Positions 26,211 to 34,352 of a stretch of DNA of 60,338 bases are shown here, piece after piece. The translations under genes and the position numbers were made by a program. Below the pieces are notes generated by a model that was not told where the DNA came from, made no database searches, and saw only the letters and a list, made by a program, of their open reading frames with translations. The stretch is from HGM04593 sp045661205 (GTDB lineage: Bacteria; Bacteroidota; Bacteroidia; Bacteroidales; Bacteroidaceae): NCBI GenBank assembly GCA_045661205.1, contig JAZRFE010000033.1, forward strand, positions 1 through 60,338, read 5' to 3'. How positions within the stretch are numbered: the first letter of the stretch is position 1; each line of letters starts with the position of its first letter.

Positions 26211-27674
26211 CTAAAAGAATCTTCCGGATTTTTTAATTCCGAACATCACACCTTTGTTGTTGCCGTAAAGCTCGCCATCATCAAACGCAAACGAGAGCAA
26301 TGCTGTAAAGCCGTCTGCCCAACGAGGAGCATACGAAAGCTCGAACATCCCCGACAGGTTGCGTTTCATATCCTTGAACGGGCGAGCATATGTTCCCCAG
26401 TTATAGGACTTTACAAGCAACACACGATAGCCAAGCCCGGGCAACGGACTGCCCGACAATCCCAAATGGAAAGCCTCTACACGATTGTTATATATCTCAA
26501 ATCTATTATCAGCATTATACAGAGACGATGTAAACAAAGGAGTTCCTATAATCGCGCCATAGTGCTGCCAACAAGAGTAGGTATGATGGTTCATATAATC
26601 GTCAGAACCACTTATCTGGTCGGGAATTTCATTGGTTGTGTCGTGATAAATGGGGCCCGCCTGGTCGCGCGAATTGAAATACTCAAAGACGATATTATCG
26701 AGCCACTTGAAATTTTTCAAATGCAGTTCGGCACCTGCAAGACAATCCTTCCACAGGCCATATTCCCAAAACATCGCCGAATGGTCGTCGAACATGTGCT
26801 CATAATATCCGCGCAGCGACCAATTCTCGGCACTCCACTTCAGCGACAGATGATAACTGCCAAGATGGTTTCCTGCAACATTCTGTTGATCCCAAATAGC
26901 ATATTTGGAATCGCCCGCCGAAAAGAAAAATATATCCCAAAAATCCTTCAACCTCACAGGGTTACTAAATTTAACACCCGTATCATTCATGTAGTTGATG
27001 ATGTCGCCACCAAACTGCGAAACAAACAGCGCACCACCCTCGTAGGTCAGCGGGAACACTTTCTCGTTGCCCACCTTCCAAAAGAGAGACTTCGAGTGGA
27101 AGAGCGTATTTTGGGCATAACGTGTACCGGGTGCAGCCCATTTTTGCTGCCAATCACCGTCAGAGAACCAACCATATGCAATGTGTCCGCGCAGACCGAA
27201 CCAACCGTTTGTGCCGAAAAAATCGCGATACTCGGGCACCTCTACCCTCACCTGGGGAATGGGAGCAGCATTGCTCGACTCCATAAGCGCGCCCGTTGAA
27301 AGCAAGGAGTTCTTCAACTCACCCTCACGCTCCTTTTTTCCTACACTAAAACGCAGCCAACGCCACGAAACATCAGCATAAGCCTGATGCACAAAAACAT
27401 CCGCATGAAGGTTACGAGCACCTACAACATCCGCGCCATACTCCAAAGACCAATCGCCTTTCAGACGCGTTACACCCTCGGCACCCACACGCAGATACCC
27501 CCACTTGTCGGCAAGCGAAGAGATACCATTTCTGTTTGCAGCCAGCCAAAAGGGAGCATATTTCCCCGAAGAGGAGGAGCCGGCCAACTCGACATTATAA
27601 TCAAGACGAGACTTGGCAGAAACACCAAAGACGAGCACCAGGAAGAATATTATATATAAAACTCTTTTTATCAT
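26211..27674 (-). CDS. Wzi-like capsule assembly outer-membrane protein
   Basis: A 487-residue protein with a signal peptide (MIKRVLYIIFFLVLVFGVSA). The mature part starts with LDYNVELAGSSSSGKYAPFWLAANRNG, the pattern of the capsule assembly Wzi family in Bacteroidetes. It is aromatic-rich with alternating hydrophobicity and ends in a Phe (KKSGRFF), as expected for a beta-barrel. E. coli Wzi anchors capsule polysaccharide at the surface; the role here is inferred from family and from its place upstream of the GDP-fucose genes. The start at 27674 gives the signal peptide; an in-frame start at 27716 is essentially at the transcription start. Confidence 0.75.
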   Translation of the reverse strand: MIKRVLYIIFFLVLVFGVSAKSRLDYNVELAGSSSSGKYAPFWLAANRNGISSLADKWGYLRVGAEGVTRLKGDWSLEYGADVVGARNLHADVFVHQAYADVSWRWLRFSVGKKEREGELKNSLLSTGALMESSNAAPIPQVRVEVPEYRDFFGTNGWFGLRGHIAYGWFSDGDWQQKWAAPGTRYAQNTLFHSKSLFWKVGNEKVFPLTYEGGALFVSQFGGDIINYMNDTGVKFSNPVRLKDFWDIFFFSAGDSKYAIWDQQNVAGNHLGSYHLSLKWSAENWSLRGYYEHMFDDHSAMFWEYGLWKDCLAGAELHLKNFKWLDNIVFEYFNSRDQAGPIYHDTTNEIPDQISGSDDYMNHHTYSCWQHYGAIIGTPLFTSSLYNADNRFEIYNNRVEAFHLGLSGSPLPGLGYRVLLVKSYNWGTYARPFKDMKRNLSGMFELSYAPRWADGFTALLSFAFDDGELYGNNKGVMFGIKKSGRFF

Positions 27675-27713
27675 GTTACAACAGTATTCTTTAATCCATT
27701 TAGAAAACAGATG

Positions 27714-27744
27714 CAAAATTAGTCACTAAATTCCGCAAAACAAA
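27714..27744 (-). promoter_or_regulatory. Promoter of the Wzi-like gene
   Basis: On the minus strand TTTG (27744-27741), exactly 19 bases, then TAATTTTG (27721-27714): the best consensus match in the window. The leader is about 33 bases. The rest of the gap to 28013 is AT-rich; only a loose GAAAGAAGAGG/CCTCTTCTTTC inverted repeat is visible. Confidence 0.75.
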
Positions 27745-28013
27745 TACAATTATAACAAAAAAAGAAAGAAGAGGCAGTAAACTCAACAACACATTTTCAA
27801 CAAATCCACATACGCTCACACCTCTTCTTTCGACACACAAACACCACATAAACAATTAAGGAGGCAAAATTGTTCACGAAAAATGCACTTTTTTTTAAAA
27901 AAATCATTTTTTCTTTTCCAACGATAGAAAAGGCTGCCACAATTCCACGACAACTCGCTGTGCTACAACAAAATAGCACAAAGCAAAAAAAATATCGATT
28001 GGAATAAAATTTT

Positions 28014-29252
28014 TTACTCGAAACGTATCGCCTTGGTAGGTTCAATGCGCGAAATTAGCATCGAAGGCAATACCAACATAGCCACAGAAAGCACAAACAT
28101 CACCACGTTCAAAGGAATAAGCCACCAGGTGAAACCAATGGGCACCCTATCCATATAATACATTTCGGGGTCGAGGCTGACAATGCCGAAATGATACTGC
28201 AAGAGCGATAATGCCAAAGCAATGACATTACCCCAAAACATTCCGCGACCAATGATAAACATCGCATAGTAAAGAAATATCTTGCGAATGGAAACATCCT
28301 GAGAGCCAAGTGCCTTGAGCACACCAATGAGGTTGCTCTTTTCGAGAATAAGAATAAGCAAGCCCGAAATCATCGTAAAGCCTGCAACACCAAGCACCAG
28401 CACCAAAATCACCCACACTGTGCCATCGAGAATATCGAGCCAGGCAAAGAGCGCGGGATTCATCTCCTCGACGGTCTGCACATAAAGTTTCTCGTAGTTC
28501 TGCAATGTTGCCTCTTCGAGCACCCCGACGACAGAATCCCTCACTACATCGAGAAACTCATAATCGGAGAGAGAGATTTCCACCCCCGTACACTTATCAT
28601 CAGCCCAACCATTGAGACGACGAACCGTATATATATCGGTGATAGCCACAATGTTATCCATTTCGGCAAGATTGGTCTCGTAGAGGCCTTTCACCGTAAA
28701 GCGACGCGCCTTGACATTGTCCTGTACAAAGTACATATTCACCTTGTCGCCCACCCCGATGTTCATTCTGCCGGCAACTGCTCGCGACAACAGCAACGAA
28801 CCCGACGAGGCTGTGTCGCCAAACACCGGCATCTCACCCTCTTTCAGATAGTCGGCAAAAAAAGAGAGGTCGTAACCACTGCCCACACCCTTGAGTATAA
28901 TTCCATCGAATTCATCGCCCACAGCAATGAGTCCCGGTTTCTGCACATAACACTGCACCCTACCCACCATGGGAATATCGCCGAGAGCACACAGCATAGA
29001 GTCGCCGACGGTAACGGGCGTCTCGCCATGTGCAGTACTCTCGTAGTTGCGCACCTGTACATGCTGCCCGAAGCCCACAATCTTCTCGCGCACCTGATAT
29101 TTAAAGCCTATCACAATGCACACCGAGAGTATCATCACCATCAGCCCCACAGCGACGCCCCACTGAGCAATGAGCACAGCAGGCTTGGAAATTCTCTTCT
29201 CGCCCTTGCGGGTGGCAAAGAGACGTCGGGCTATAAACAGTTCGAGATTCAT
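28014..29252 (-). CDS. ABC transporter permease (LolC/LolE-FtsX type)
   Basis: A 412-residue inner-membrane protein with the LolC/E layout: one N-terminal helix (AVLIAQWGVAVGLMVMILSVCIVIG, ~22-46), a periplasmic domain of about 200 residues, then three C-terminal helices (~270-300, ~320-345, ~370-395) ending LVLPSMLISRIEPTKAIRFE. In LolCDE the pair of permeases and an ATPase extract lipoproteins for transport to the outer membrane. No ATPase or second permease is adjacent, so it may act as a homodimer with a distant ATPase. Start at 29252 (MNLELFIARRLF); the upstream in-frame ATG would add an atypical basic segment. Confidence 0.8.
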   Translation of the reverse strand: MNLELFIARRLFATRKGEKRISKPAVLIAQWGVAVGLMVMILSVCIVIGFKYQVREKIVGFGQHVQVRNYESTAHGETPVTVGDSMLCALGDIPMVGRVQCYVQKPGLIAVGDEFDGIILKGVGSGYDLSFFADYLKEGEMPVFGDTASSGSLLLSRAVAGRMNIGVGDKVNMYFVQDNVKARRFTVKGLYETNLAEMDNIVAITDIYTVRRLNGWADDKCTGVEISLSDYEFLDVVRDSVVGVLEEATLQNYEKLYVQTVEEMNPALFAWLDILDGTVWVILVLVLGVAGFTMISGLLILILEKSNLIGVLKALGSQDVSIRKIFLYYAMFIIGRGMFWGNVIALALSLLQYHFGIVSLDPEMYYMDRVPIGFTWWLIPLNVVMFVLSVAMLVLPSMLISRIEPTKAIRFE

Positions 29253-29405
29253 GAATTCGTTTTTGCGACGGCGAAGATAGTGCAAATAGCTTGTAAGGAA
29301 AAATATCTCAGCCGTAAGTTTGATAAATTTTATCATCCGCGCGCAAGTTTATGGCAAAACGGTTGCCAAAATTCAAATTGAGAAGTTATTTTTGCAAAAT
29401 ATTAC

Positions 29406-29413
29406 TAACTTTG
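29406..29413 (+). promoter_or_regulatory. -7 box of the DUF4494 gene
   Basis: TAACTTTG, 77 bases before the DUF4494 start. No convincing -33 match at the right distance. On the other strand, TATCTTCG at 29279-29272 is the probable -7 box of the LolC/E-type permease. Confidence 0.5.
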
Positions 29414-29490
29414 CAATCCGCCTAAGCAGTACAGGCAGACATGCGCCTTTGATATATAAAAATAGGAACAAAATATAAAAAAATACAATT

Positions 29491-29931
29491 ATGTTAGAAA
29501 GCTGGTTTGAATGTAAGGTAACATACGAGCGCCCCGGAGAAAAAGGCTCAAACACCAAAGTCAATGAATCGTACCTGATGAAGGATTTTACCTTTTCGAG
29601 TGTGGAGAAACGTCTGACCATGGAGTTGCAGCCGTTCGTGACAGGAGAGTTCAACATCAACGAAATGAAACGTGTGAAATATGGCGAAATTGTAGACACA
29701 CAAGACGAGAGTGCCGACAAATGGTACAAATGCCGCATTGTACTTGTGACAATAGACGAGTCGAGCGCAAAAGAGAAGAAGACCCCTGTGCTGATGCTCG
29801 TGAAGGCAGAGAGCGTGCCCGATGCCATCACACGTCTGAACATCCACATGACATCATCTGTTATGGACTACGAGCTTACCTCGGTAAACAACAGCCCCAT
29901 AATAGACATATTCCAATATCAGGCATTATAA
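29491..29931 (+). CDS. DUF4494 family protein
   Basis: A 146-residue soluble protein matching DUF4494, a Bacteroidetes family of unknown function: WFECKVTYERPGEKGSN at the N-terminus, VNESYLMKDFTFSSVEKRL, and a central KWYKCRIVLVTIDE. No signal peptide or membrane segment. Seven bases separate it from the YggS gene, so the two are co-transcribed. Confidence 0.8.
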   Translation: MLESWFECKVTYERPGEKGSNTKVNESYLMKDFTFSSVEKRLTMELQPFVTGEFNINEMKRVKYGEIVDTQDESADKWYKCRIVLVTIDESSAKEKKTPVLMLVKAESVPDAITRLNIHMTSSVMDYELTSVNNSPIIDIFQYQAL

Positions 29932-29938
29932 AAGAAAA

Positions 29939-30601
29939 ATGAGCAGCATAGCCGAAAGACTCGATGCGATACGCGCAACCATCCCCAATGGGGTGCGTTT
30001 GCTCGCAATCTCAAAATACTATCCCGTCGAGGCGGTGATGGAGGCCTACAACGCCGGACAGCGCGATTTTGGTGAAAACAAGGCACAAGACCTTGTCGCC
30101 AAGCAACAAGCACTGCCCGCCGACATACGTTGGCACTTTACCGGCCACTTGCAAAGCAATAAAATAAAATATATTGCCCCCTTTGTGTACATGATACACA
30201 GCATAGACAGCATGCAGCTGCTCAAGGAGATAAACAAATATGGCGCAAAGAACAACCGCACCATCCCCTGCCTGTTGCAGATACACATAGCCCAAGAGGA
30301 GACAAAGTTCGGCTTCACGCCCGAGGAGTGCCTTGCAATGCTCGCCGCCGAAGAGTGGAAAGAGCTGAAGAACATCCACATACGCGGACTCATGTGCATG
30401 GCAAGCAACACCGACGACACCCAACAGGTAGCAGCAGAATTTGGTGCTGTCAGAGCGCTGTTCGACGAAATTCGCGAAAGATGGTTTGCCCACGACCCTG
30501 AGTTCGACACACTATCGGCAGGCATGAGCGGAGACTACCTTACGGCAATAGACACAGGAAGCACCTGCGTGCGCATAGGGTCGAGCATCTTTGAAGAATA
30601 A
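29939..30601 (+). CDS. YggS family pyridoxal-phosphate homeostasis protein
   Basis: A 220-residue PLP-binding protein with an alanine-racemase-like TIM barrel. The PLP lysine is Lys26 in LLAISKYYP; FGENKAQDLVAK, WHFTGHLQSNK and the C-terminal SAGMSGDYLTAIDTGSTCVRIGSSIF (phosphate-binding) are the family motifs. The usual Val in the lysine motif is replaced by Tyr-Tyr, a small variation. The family has no catalytic activity known and buffers vitamin B6. A terminator follows at once. Confidence 0.93.
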   Translation: MSSIAERLDAIRATIPNGVRLLAISKYYPVEAVMEAYNAGQRDFGENKAQDLVAKQQALPADIRWHFTGHLQSNKIKYIAPFVYMIHSIDSMQLLKEINKYGAKNNRTIPCLLQIHIAQEETKFGFTPEECLAMLAAEEWKELKNIHIRGLMCMASNTDDTQQVAAEFGAVRALFDEIRERWFAHDPEFDTLSAGMSGDYLTAIDTGSTCVRIGSSIFEE

Positions 30602-30605
30602 CATT

Positions 30606-30643
30606 AAGCAGAGAGAAACAAAAAATTCTCTCTGCTTTTTTTA
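30606..30643 (+). terminator. Terminator after yggS
   Basis: AGCAGAGAGAA (30607-30617) pairs with TTCTCTCTGCT (30626-30636), followed by seven T. Confidence 0.9.
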
Positions 30644-30856
30644 TGTTATATATAAGGAGAAAATTTGTCGTCGAGAGATACGCTATCACAAAAACAGCAC
30701 TTAAAATTTTAACATTCGAGAAGCACGCACTTACAACAAAATCTTCAAAAACATTATAACGTTGATATAAGAGAAATTACGTGCATCACACCGCCTGAAA
30801 AGCCACACAACCGGCTCATCACTACATTAATATATTATTATTTCTTAAATTACCAC

Positions 30857-30887
30857 ATTGCTAATTGTGAAAAAAACATTAACTTTG
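30857..30887 (+). promoter_or_regulatory. Promoter of the fimbrial operon
   Basis: TTG (30858-30860), about 19 bases, then TAACTTTG (30880-30887). It is the only good match before the 18.6-kb operon. The upstream 30644-30850 stretch is AT-rich, and I find no flanking inverted repeats that would make it an invertible promoter. Confidence 0.65.
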
Positions 30888-30918
30888 CAAAGAAATATTA
30901 GACAAAACATAATCAAGG

Positions 30919-30943
30919 ACTTACCGATGAATAATCGGTAAGT
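30919..30943 (+). promoter_or_regulatory. Leader hairpin of the fimbrial operon
   Basis: ACTTACCGAT (30919-30928) and ATCGGTAAGT (30934-30943) form a perfect 10-bp stem with a five-base loop in the ~115-base leader, ~25 bases after the expected transcription start. No T-run follows, so it is not a simple terminator; it may stabilise the mRNA or bind a protein. Confidence 0.6.
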
Positions 30944-31003
30944 TAGTTAGTGTAAAAATCTTTCATCGAGACTTTGAGAGAAATACACAGTAAAATAGAG
31001 ACA

Positions 31004-32938
31004 ATGCACAACATACTAAATAAAGTTTTTTTATCTTTACTATTGCTGACATGGTCAATTTTTTGTACAGCAATCACAGAGGACAAAGAGAAAAACGACA
31101 GTACAGTTCTTTTCAAAGACCGTATAGGTGTACGCACCAATGCGGTAAATTGGTTCTTGATGACACCCAATATTGGCGTCGAGTATGATATTGTAAATAC
31201 AAAATACAAAAAGGTATCATTAAGCCTCAACGGAAAATACAATTGGAACTCCAATTTCAAGAGAACCAAGCGTTACGCCTACAATATTGCAGGACTCAAA
31301 GCCGAAGGTCGTTGGTACTTCAGAACATACAAACGCGAACAATGGGAGACCGACTGGTTCAATTCGGTAGAAGGCTTCTACGACAAACTGCAAGCAAAAA
31401 GATACTCCATACGCTCGCGTAACAACCCCCGCACATACAGAGCCTACTACATAGGCCCCTATCTCTCATACGATAAATACACCCTGAAGCTGACCGACAC
31501 AGGCTATCAGGGCAGTGCCATTGGTTTCGGACTCACATTCGGCTACGACATTCCGTTGTACAAATACAATAATGGTTCGGCCATAGATTTCGAGTTTGGC
31601 GCAAGTGCAGGATTCATCTACACAGGATACGACAAATTCGCATACGACCCCGACTCGTATTGCTACCACTACACCGGCACCAAAGAGAGCCACTTTGTAC
31701 CCTTCCCCATGCTTACCGATGTAAACGTAGCCTTTGTATATCGCATGAAGTCGATACGCGAACAGATAAAAGAGGTGGACAAGAGCAGAATGGAGATGAT
31801 GAGAGCTGCGTACGGGTTTCGAGAGAGCTACAAAAAGCAAATGACCGTGCGAAAAATAACGGAGATAAGAAAAATAGCCGTAACCGATCCCGCGCTTTTA
31901 AAGAAAGGCGACTCAATAATGTACGATACTGTATATACAACAGTAAAGAGATTCAACGACCACGACTCTATCAACATATTCAATGCCGAAGTATTGCGTA
32001 AGAACACCGCAATAAAGGAATACAACGTTCAACTCTCCAAACTGCCCGAAATAGACAGCACACTCTACCTCAGCAGTTTGAAACCCATGTACCGTTTCCT
32101 TGAAATTTCGGACAAAATGTTGTCGTTCGGCTACAAAAAGACTATCCCCAACATGGCAATAGACTCGATAAGACAGCTCGAAAGCAAGGAGTTGAACGAG
32201 ATACTGAAGGCATACAGCGAGATAGGCAACGGGGACAACCTCGAAAGCGTGGAAAAACGTATGCTTACAGATTATAACTCTACGCGCGACCAATATGCCG
32301 GCATGGGCGACAGCCTGAAACCCATCAACCTGTTGGAGTATTTGGTGCTGATAGTACCACGCATCAATGAATACTGTATCACCAACCACAACAACAAATA
32401 TTTTGGAGGTGCAGCATCAGAGGGTACCGATATGTTGAAAACCTTTTTCACAAACTTTGACATTAGAGAAGACAAAAACTACTCACAAATACGATTCTTG
32501 GAGATTGGTGTAATTGACACTATCTATCTTGTCGAGCCTATGAACTTCGGATTCGACGGCATGAACCAGGAAATTGAAGCAAACAACGAAGCCCTTAAGT
32601 TGCAGACACTGCCATTGATAACCCCTGCGACAGAGACAAAAGCCGATGTAACAGCAGAGAAAAAGGGAAAGAAAGGAAAGACTAAACACAAGAAAAAGAA
32701 AAATAAAGAGGAAGTGGCGACAGCCGATTCCATTACAGAGCAGGCATTGCCCGACTCGTTGAAGAGCAACACCGAGCAGGCACTGCCCGATTCGTTGAAG
32801 AACAACACCGAGCAAACACTGCCCGACTCGTTGAAGAACAATGAAACCGACCTTGCTTACATTTACCGCACAAGAGCGCGCAGCATCATTGCGGCAATAG
32901 AGCCTAAAGCAGCAAGAACACTACCCTCAAATAATTAA
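31004..32938 (+). CDS. DUF3575 protein with long repeat-bearing extension (fimbrial operon gene 1)
   Basis: A 644-residue exported protein (signal sequence MHNILNKVFLSLLLLTWSIFCTA). Residues ~45-260 match DUF3575, an outer-membrane barrel-like domain found in FimA/Mfa-type fimbrial loci: DRIGVRTNAVNWFLMTPNIGVEYD, GLKAEGRWYFRT, GPYLSYDKY. An extra ~300 residues, mostly helical, follow, then a Lys-rich patch (KKGKKGKTKHKKKK, ~555-570) and three 12-residue TEQALPDSLKNN repeats from residue 578. Start at 31004 rather than 30974 because the signal peptide begins there. The extension is far longer than ordinary DUF3575 proteins of ~200 residues. Confidence 0.75.
   Translation: MHNILNKVFLSLLLLTWSIFCTAITEDKEKNDSTVLFKDRIGVRTNAVNWFLMTPNIGVEYDIVNTKYKKVSLSLNGKYNWNSNFKRTKRYAYNIAGLKAEGRWYFRTYKREQWETDWFNSVEGFYDKLQAKRYSIRSRNNPRTYRAYYIGPYLSYDKYTLKLTDTGYQGSAIGFGLTFGYDIPLYKYNNGSAIDFEFGASAGFIYTGYDKFAYDPDSYCYHYTGTKESHFVPFPMLTDVNVAFVYRMKSIREQIKEVDKSRMEMMRAAYGFRESYKKQMTVRKITEIRKIAVTDPALLKKGDSIMYDTVYTTVKRFNDHDSINIFNAEVLRKNTAIKEYNVQLSKLPEIDSTLYLSSLKPMYRFLEISDKMLSFGYKKTIPNMAIDSIRQLESKELNEILKAYSEIGNGDNLESVEKRMLTDYNSTRDQYAGMGDSLKPINLLEYLVLIVPRINEYCITNHNNKYFGGAASEGTDMLKTFFTNFDIREDKNYSQIRFLEIGVIDTIYLVEPMNFGFDGMNQEIEANNEALKLQTLPLITPATETKADVTAEKKGKKGKTKHKKKKNKEEVATADSITEQALPDSLKSNTEQALPDSLKNNTEQTLPDSLKNNETDLAYIYRTRARSIIAAIEPKAARTLPSNN
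32735..32842 (+). repeat. Three 36-bp coding repeats
   Basis: Three consecutive 12-codon units (TEQ[AT]LPDSLK[SN]N) near the C-terminus of the first fimbrial gene. The DSL core is shared with the 45-bp repeat of the last gene of the operon. Confidence 0.9.
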
Positions 32939-32964
32939 ACAGTTGCCAATATAGATAGAAGAAC

Positions 32965-34332
32965 ATGTATATAAGGAATCTATATATAACAATACTCTCA
33001 TTAGTCGGAGCGATGGTAATAGCGTCGTGCGACACAGAGGTAGAACTCTGTTACGATGACATACACCCTCATCTTGCCAAAGTTGAAGTAATTTACGACT
33101 GGGGAGGTGACGAGGGCAAACATCAGCGTCCCGACTCAATGTATGTATTTGCATACAGAATCATACGCGCATGGGAATGTTGCTACCAGACAACTTCGCA
33201 CGATACCGAAGCTATCAAGAAGAAAGGCAGCAACAAAGGAGTATATCTGCTCGATAGCAAACCTGCCAACTACGAGGAATGGATTAAGAGCAACGTAAAA
33301 GCACCTACTCCCACTCCCGAACCCGAACCTACCCCCGAGCCAACTCCCGAGCCGGAACCTAACCCCGAACCAACTCCCGAACCCGAACCTGCGCCTATCA
33401 ACCGTAGAGACAAGGGAGAGGAGATATCGGCAGACAGTTTTTTGGTGAAAGAGGGAGAATACAAGTTTCTTACATTCGACTTTGAACAAGATTGTCCTGC
33501 TCACAAATACAGCTATAATACATTAGGTGCGATAGCATCAGCCATTCAGAGCAACAAACTCACCGTTGAGTACAGAACATACAAGCTCGAAGAGTTGAGA
33601 GATGGCATCATAGATAAATACGGTAAAGATTGGTTCGACTTCAACCCTTACTCAAAATACATCCACACCGAAGCTCGCCCCATCTTCTACTACCACACCG
33701 ACGAGCTGCACAACATCAAGAAGGACAATGCAGTAAACAGCGTAGTGATGCACCCCTTGTGCGTAACTCAGGACATTGTGTTCGACTTTGACATAAAGAC
33801 CATAAAAGTAGACTCCATAAAAGTGATTGCCGAAATATCGGGAATACCCGAAAAAATGAACCTGATGACCGAGGAGCTATTCACTAACAAGACATACAAG
33901 ATGGTATTCCCCGTTAAGAACTACACATCAACCCTCGACGGCGACACCAAAGTGATGAGCTACAAAGGCGAAATATCAGTGATGGGACTCATGGCAAACA
34001 GCGATCCCAAACTTGTCACAGGCCCCGGAATATTGCAGTTGGCAATATATGCCTACACCCACAACGAGGCCGGAGAAAGAAAGAGCAAACTTTACAACGT
34101 AGGTGTGAACCTCTACAATACCATTAAGAAGTACAAGGAGACACACACGCCCGACAGACCTTGCAAGGACAACCCCAACTGCAACATCATACACCGATAC
34201 ATGTTACCAGCAGAACTGAAAATCGAAAGTTTCATGACCATCGATTACGAAGAGATACTCGATAACTCCGACGACGATGCAACGGTAGACTCTTGGGTAA
34301 TATATAACGAGAAAATAAACGTAGACCTTTAA
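32965..34332 (+). CDS. DUF5119-like lipoprotein with Pro-Glu-Thr spacer (fimbrial operon gene 2)
   Basis: A 455-residue lipoprotein: signal MYIRNLYITILSLVGAMVIASC with the lipobox Cys at residue 22, followed by DTEVELCYDDIHPHLAKVEVIYDW, the DUF5119 opening pattern. The N-terminal domain is split by a spacer of about 31 residues made of PTPEPEP units (~113-143). The C-terminal part has VFDFDIKTIKVDSIKVIAEISGI and MVFPVKNY, beta-rich as in FimB/Mfa2-type anchors. DUF5119 genes are typical neighbours of fimbrillin genes in Bacteroides; a role as anchor or assembly lipoprotein is inferred. 26 bases after gene 1. Confidence 0.75.
   Translation: MYIRNLYITILSLVGAMVIASCDTEVELCYDDIHPHLAKVEVIYDWGGDEGKHQRPDSMYVFAYRIIRAWECCYQTTSHDTEAIKKKGSNKGVYLLDSKPANYEEWIKSNVKAPTPTPEPEPTPEPTPEPEPNPEPTPEPEPAPINRRDKGEEISADSFLVKEGEYKFLTFDFEQDCPAHKYSYNTLGAIASAIQSNKLTVEYRTYKLEELRDGIIDKYGKDWFDFNPYSKYIHTEARPIFYYHTDELHNIKKDNAVNSVVMHPLCVTQDIVFDFDIKTIKVDSIKVIAEISGIPEKMNLMTEELFTNKTYKMVFPVKNYTSTLDGDTKVMSYKGEISVMGLMANSDPKLVTGPGILQLAIYAYTHNEAGERKSKLYNVGVNLYNTIKKYKETHTPDRPCKDNPNCNIIHRYMLPAELKIESFMTIDYEEILDNSDDDATVDSWVIYNEKINVDL
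33302..33393 (+). repeat. Pro-Glu-Thr coding repeat
   Basis: Degenerate 6- and 12-base units encode (PTPEPEP)-type sequence in the DUF5119-like gene. It probably forms a stiff spacer across peptidoglycan or between domains. Confidence 0.85.
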
Positions 34333-34352
34333 CGAAGAAACAACTAAATATC

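Noticed and set aside
27762..27831. GAAAGAAGAGG/CCTCTTCTTTC inverted repeat as a terminator
   Set aside because: The arms are purine/pyrimidine-simple and about 48 bases apart, so pairing may be accidental.
27797..28045. Minus-strand 82-codon ORF after the permease gene
   Set aside because: It overlaps the end of the permease gene, is Cys/Phe-rich without a recognisable pattern, and has no promoter or ribosome-binding support.
30644..30974. Phase-variable invertible promoter ahead of the pilus operon
   Set aside because: I looked for inverted repeats flanking the promoter and found only the short leader hairpin on one side. No recombinase gene is adjacent.
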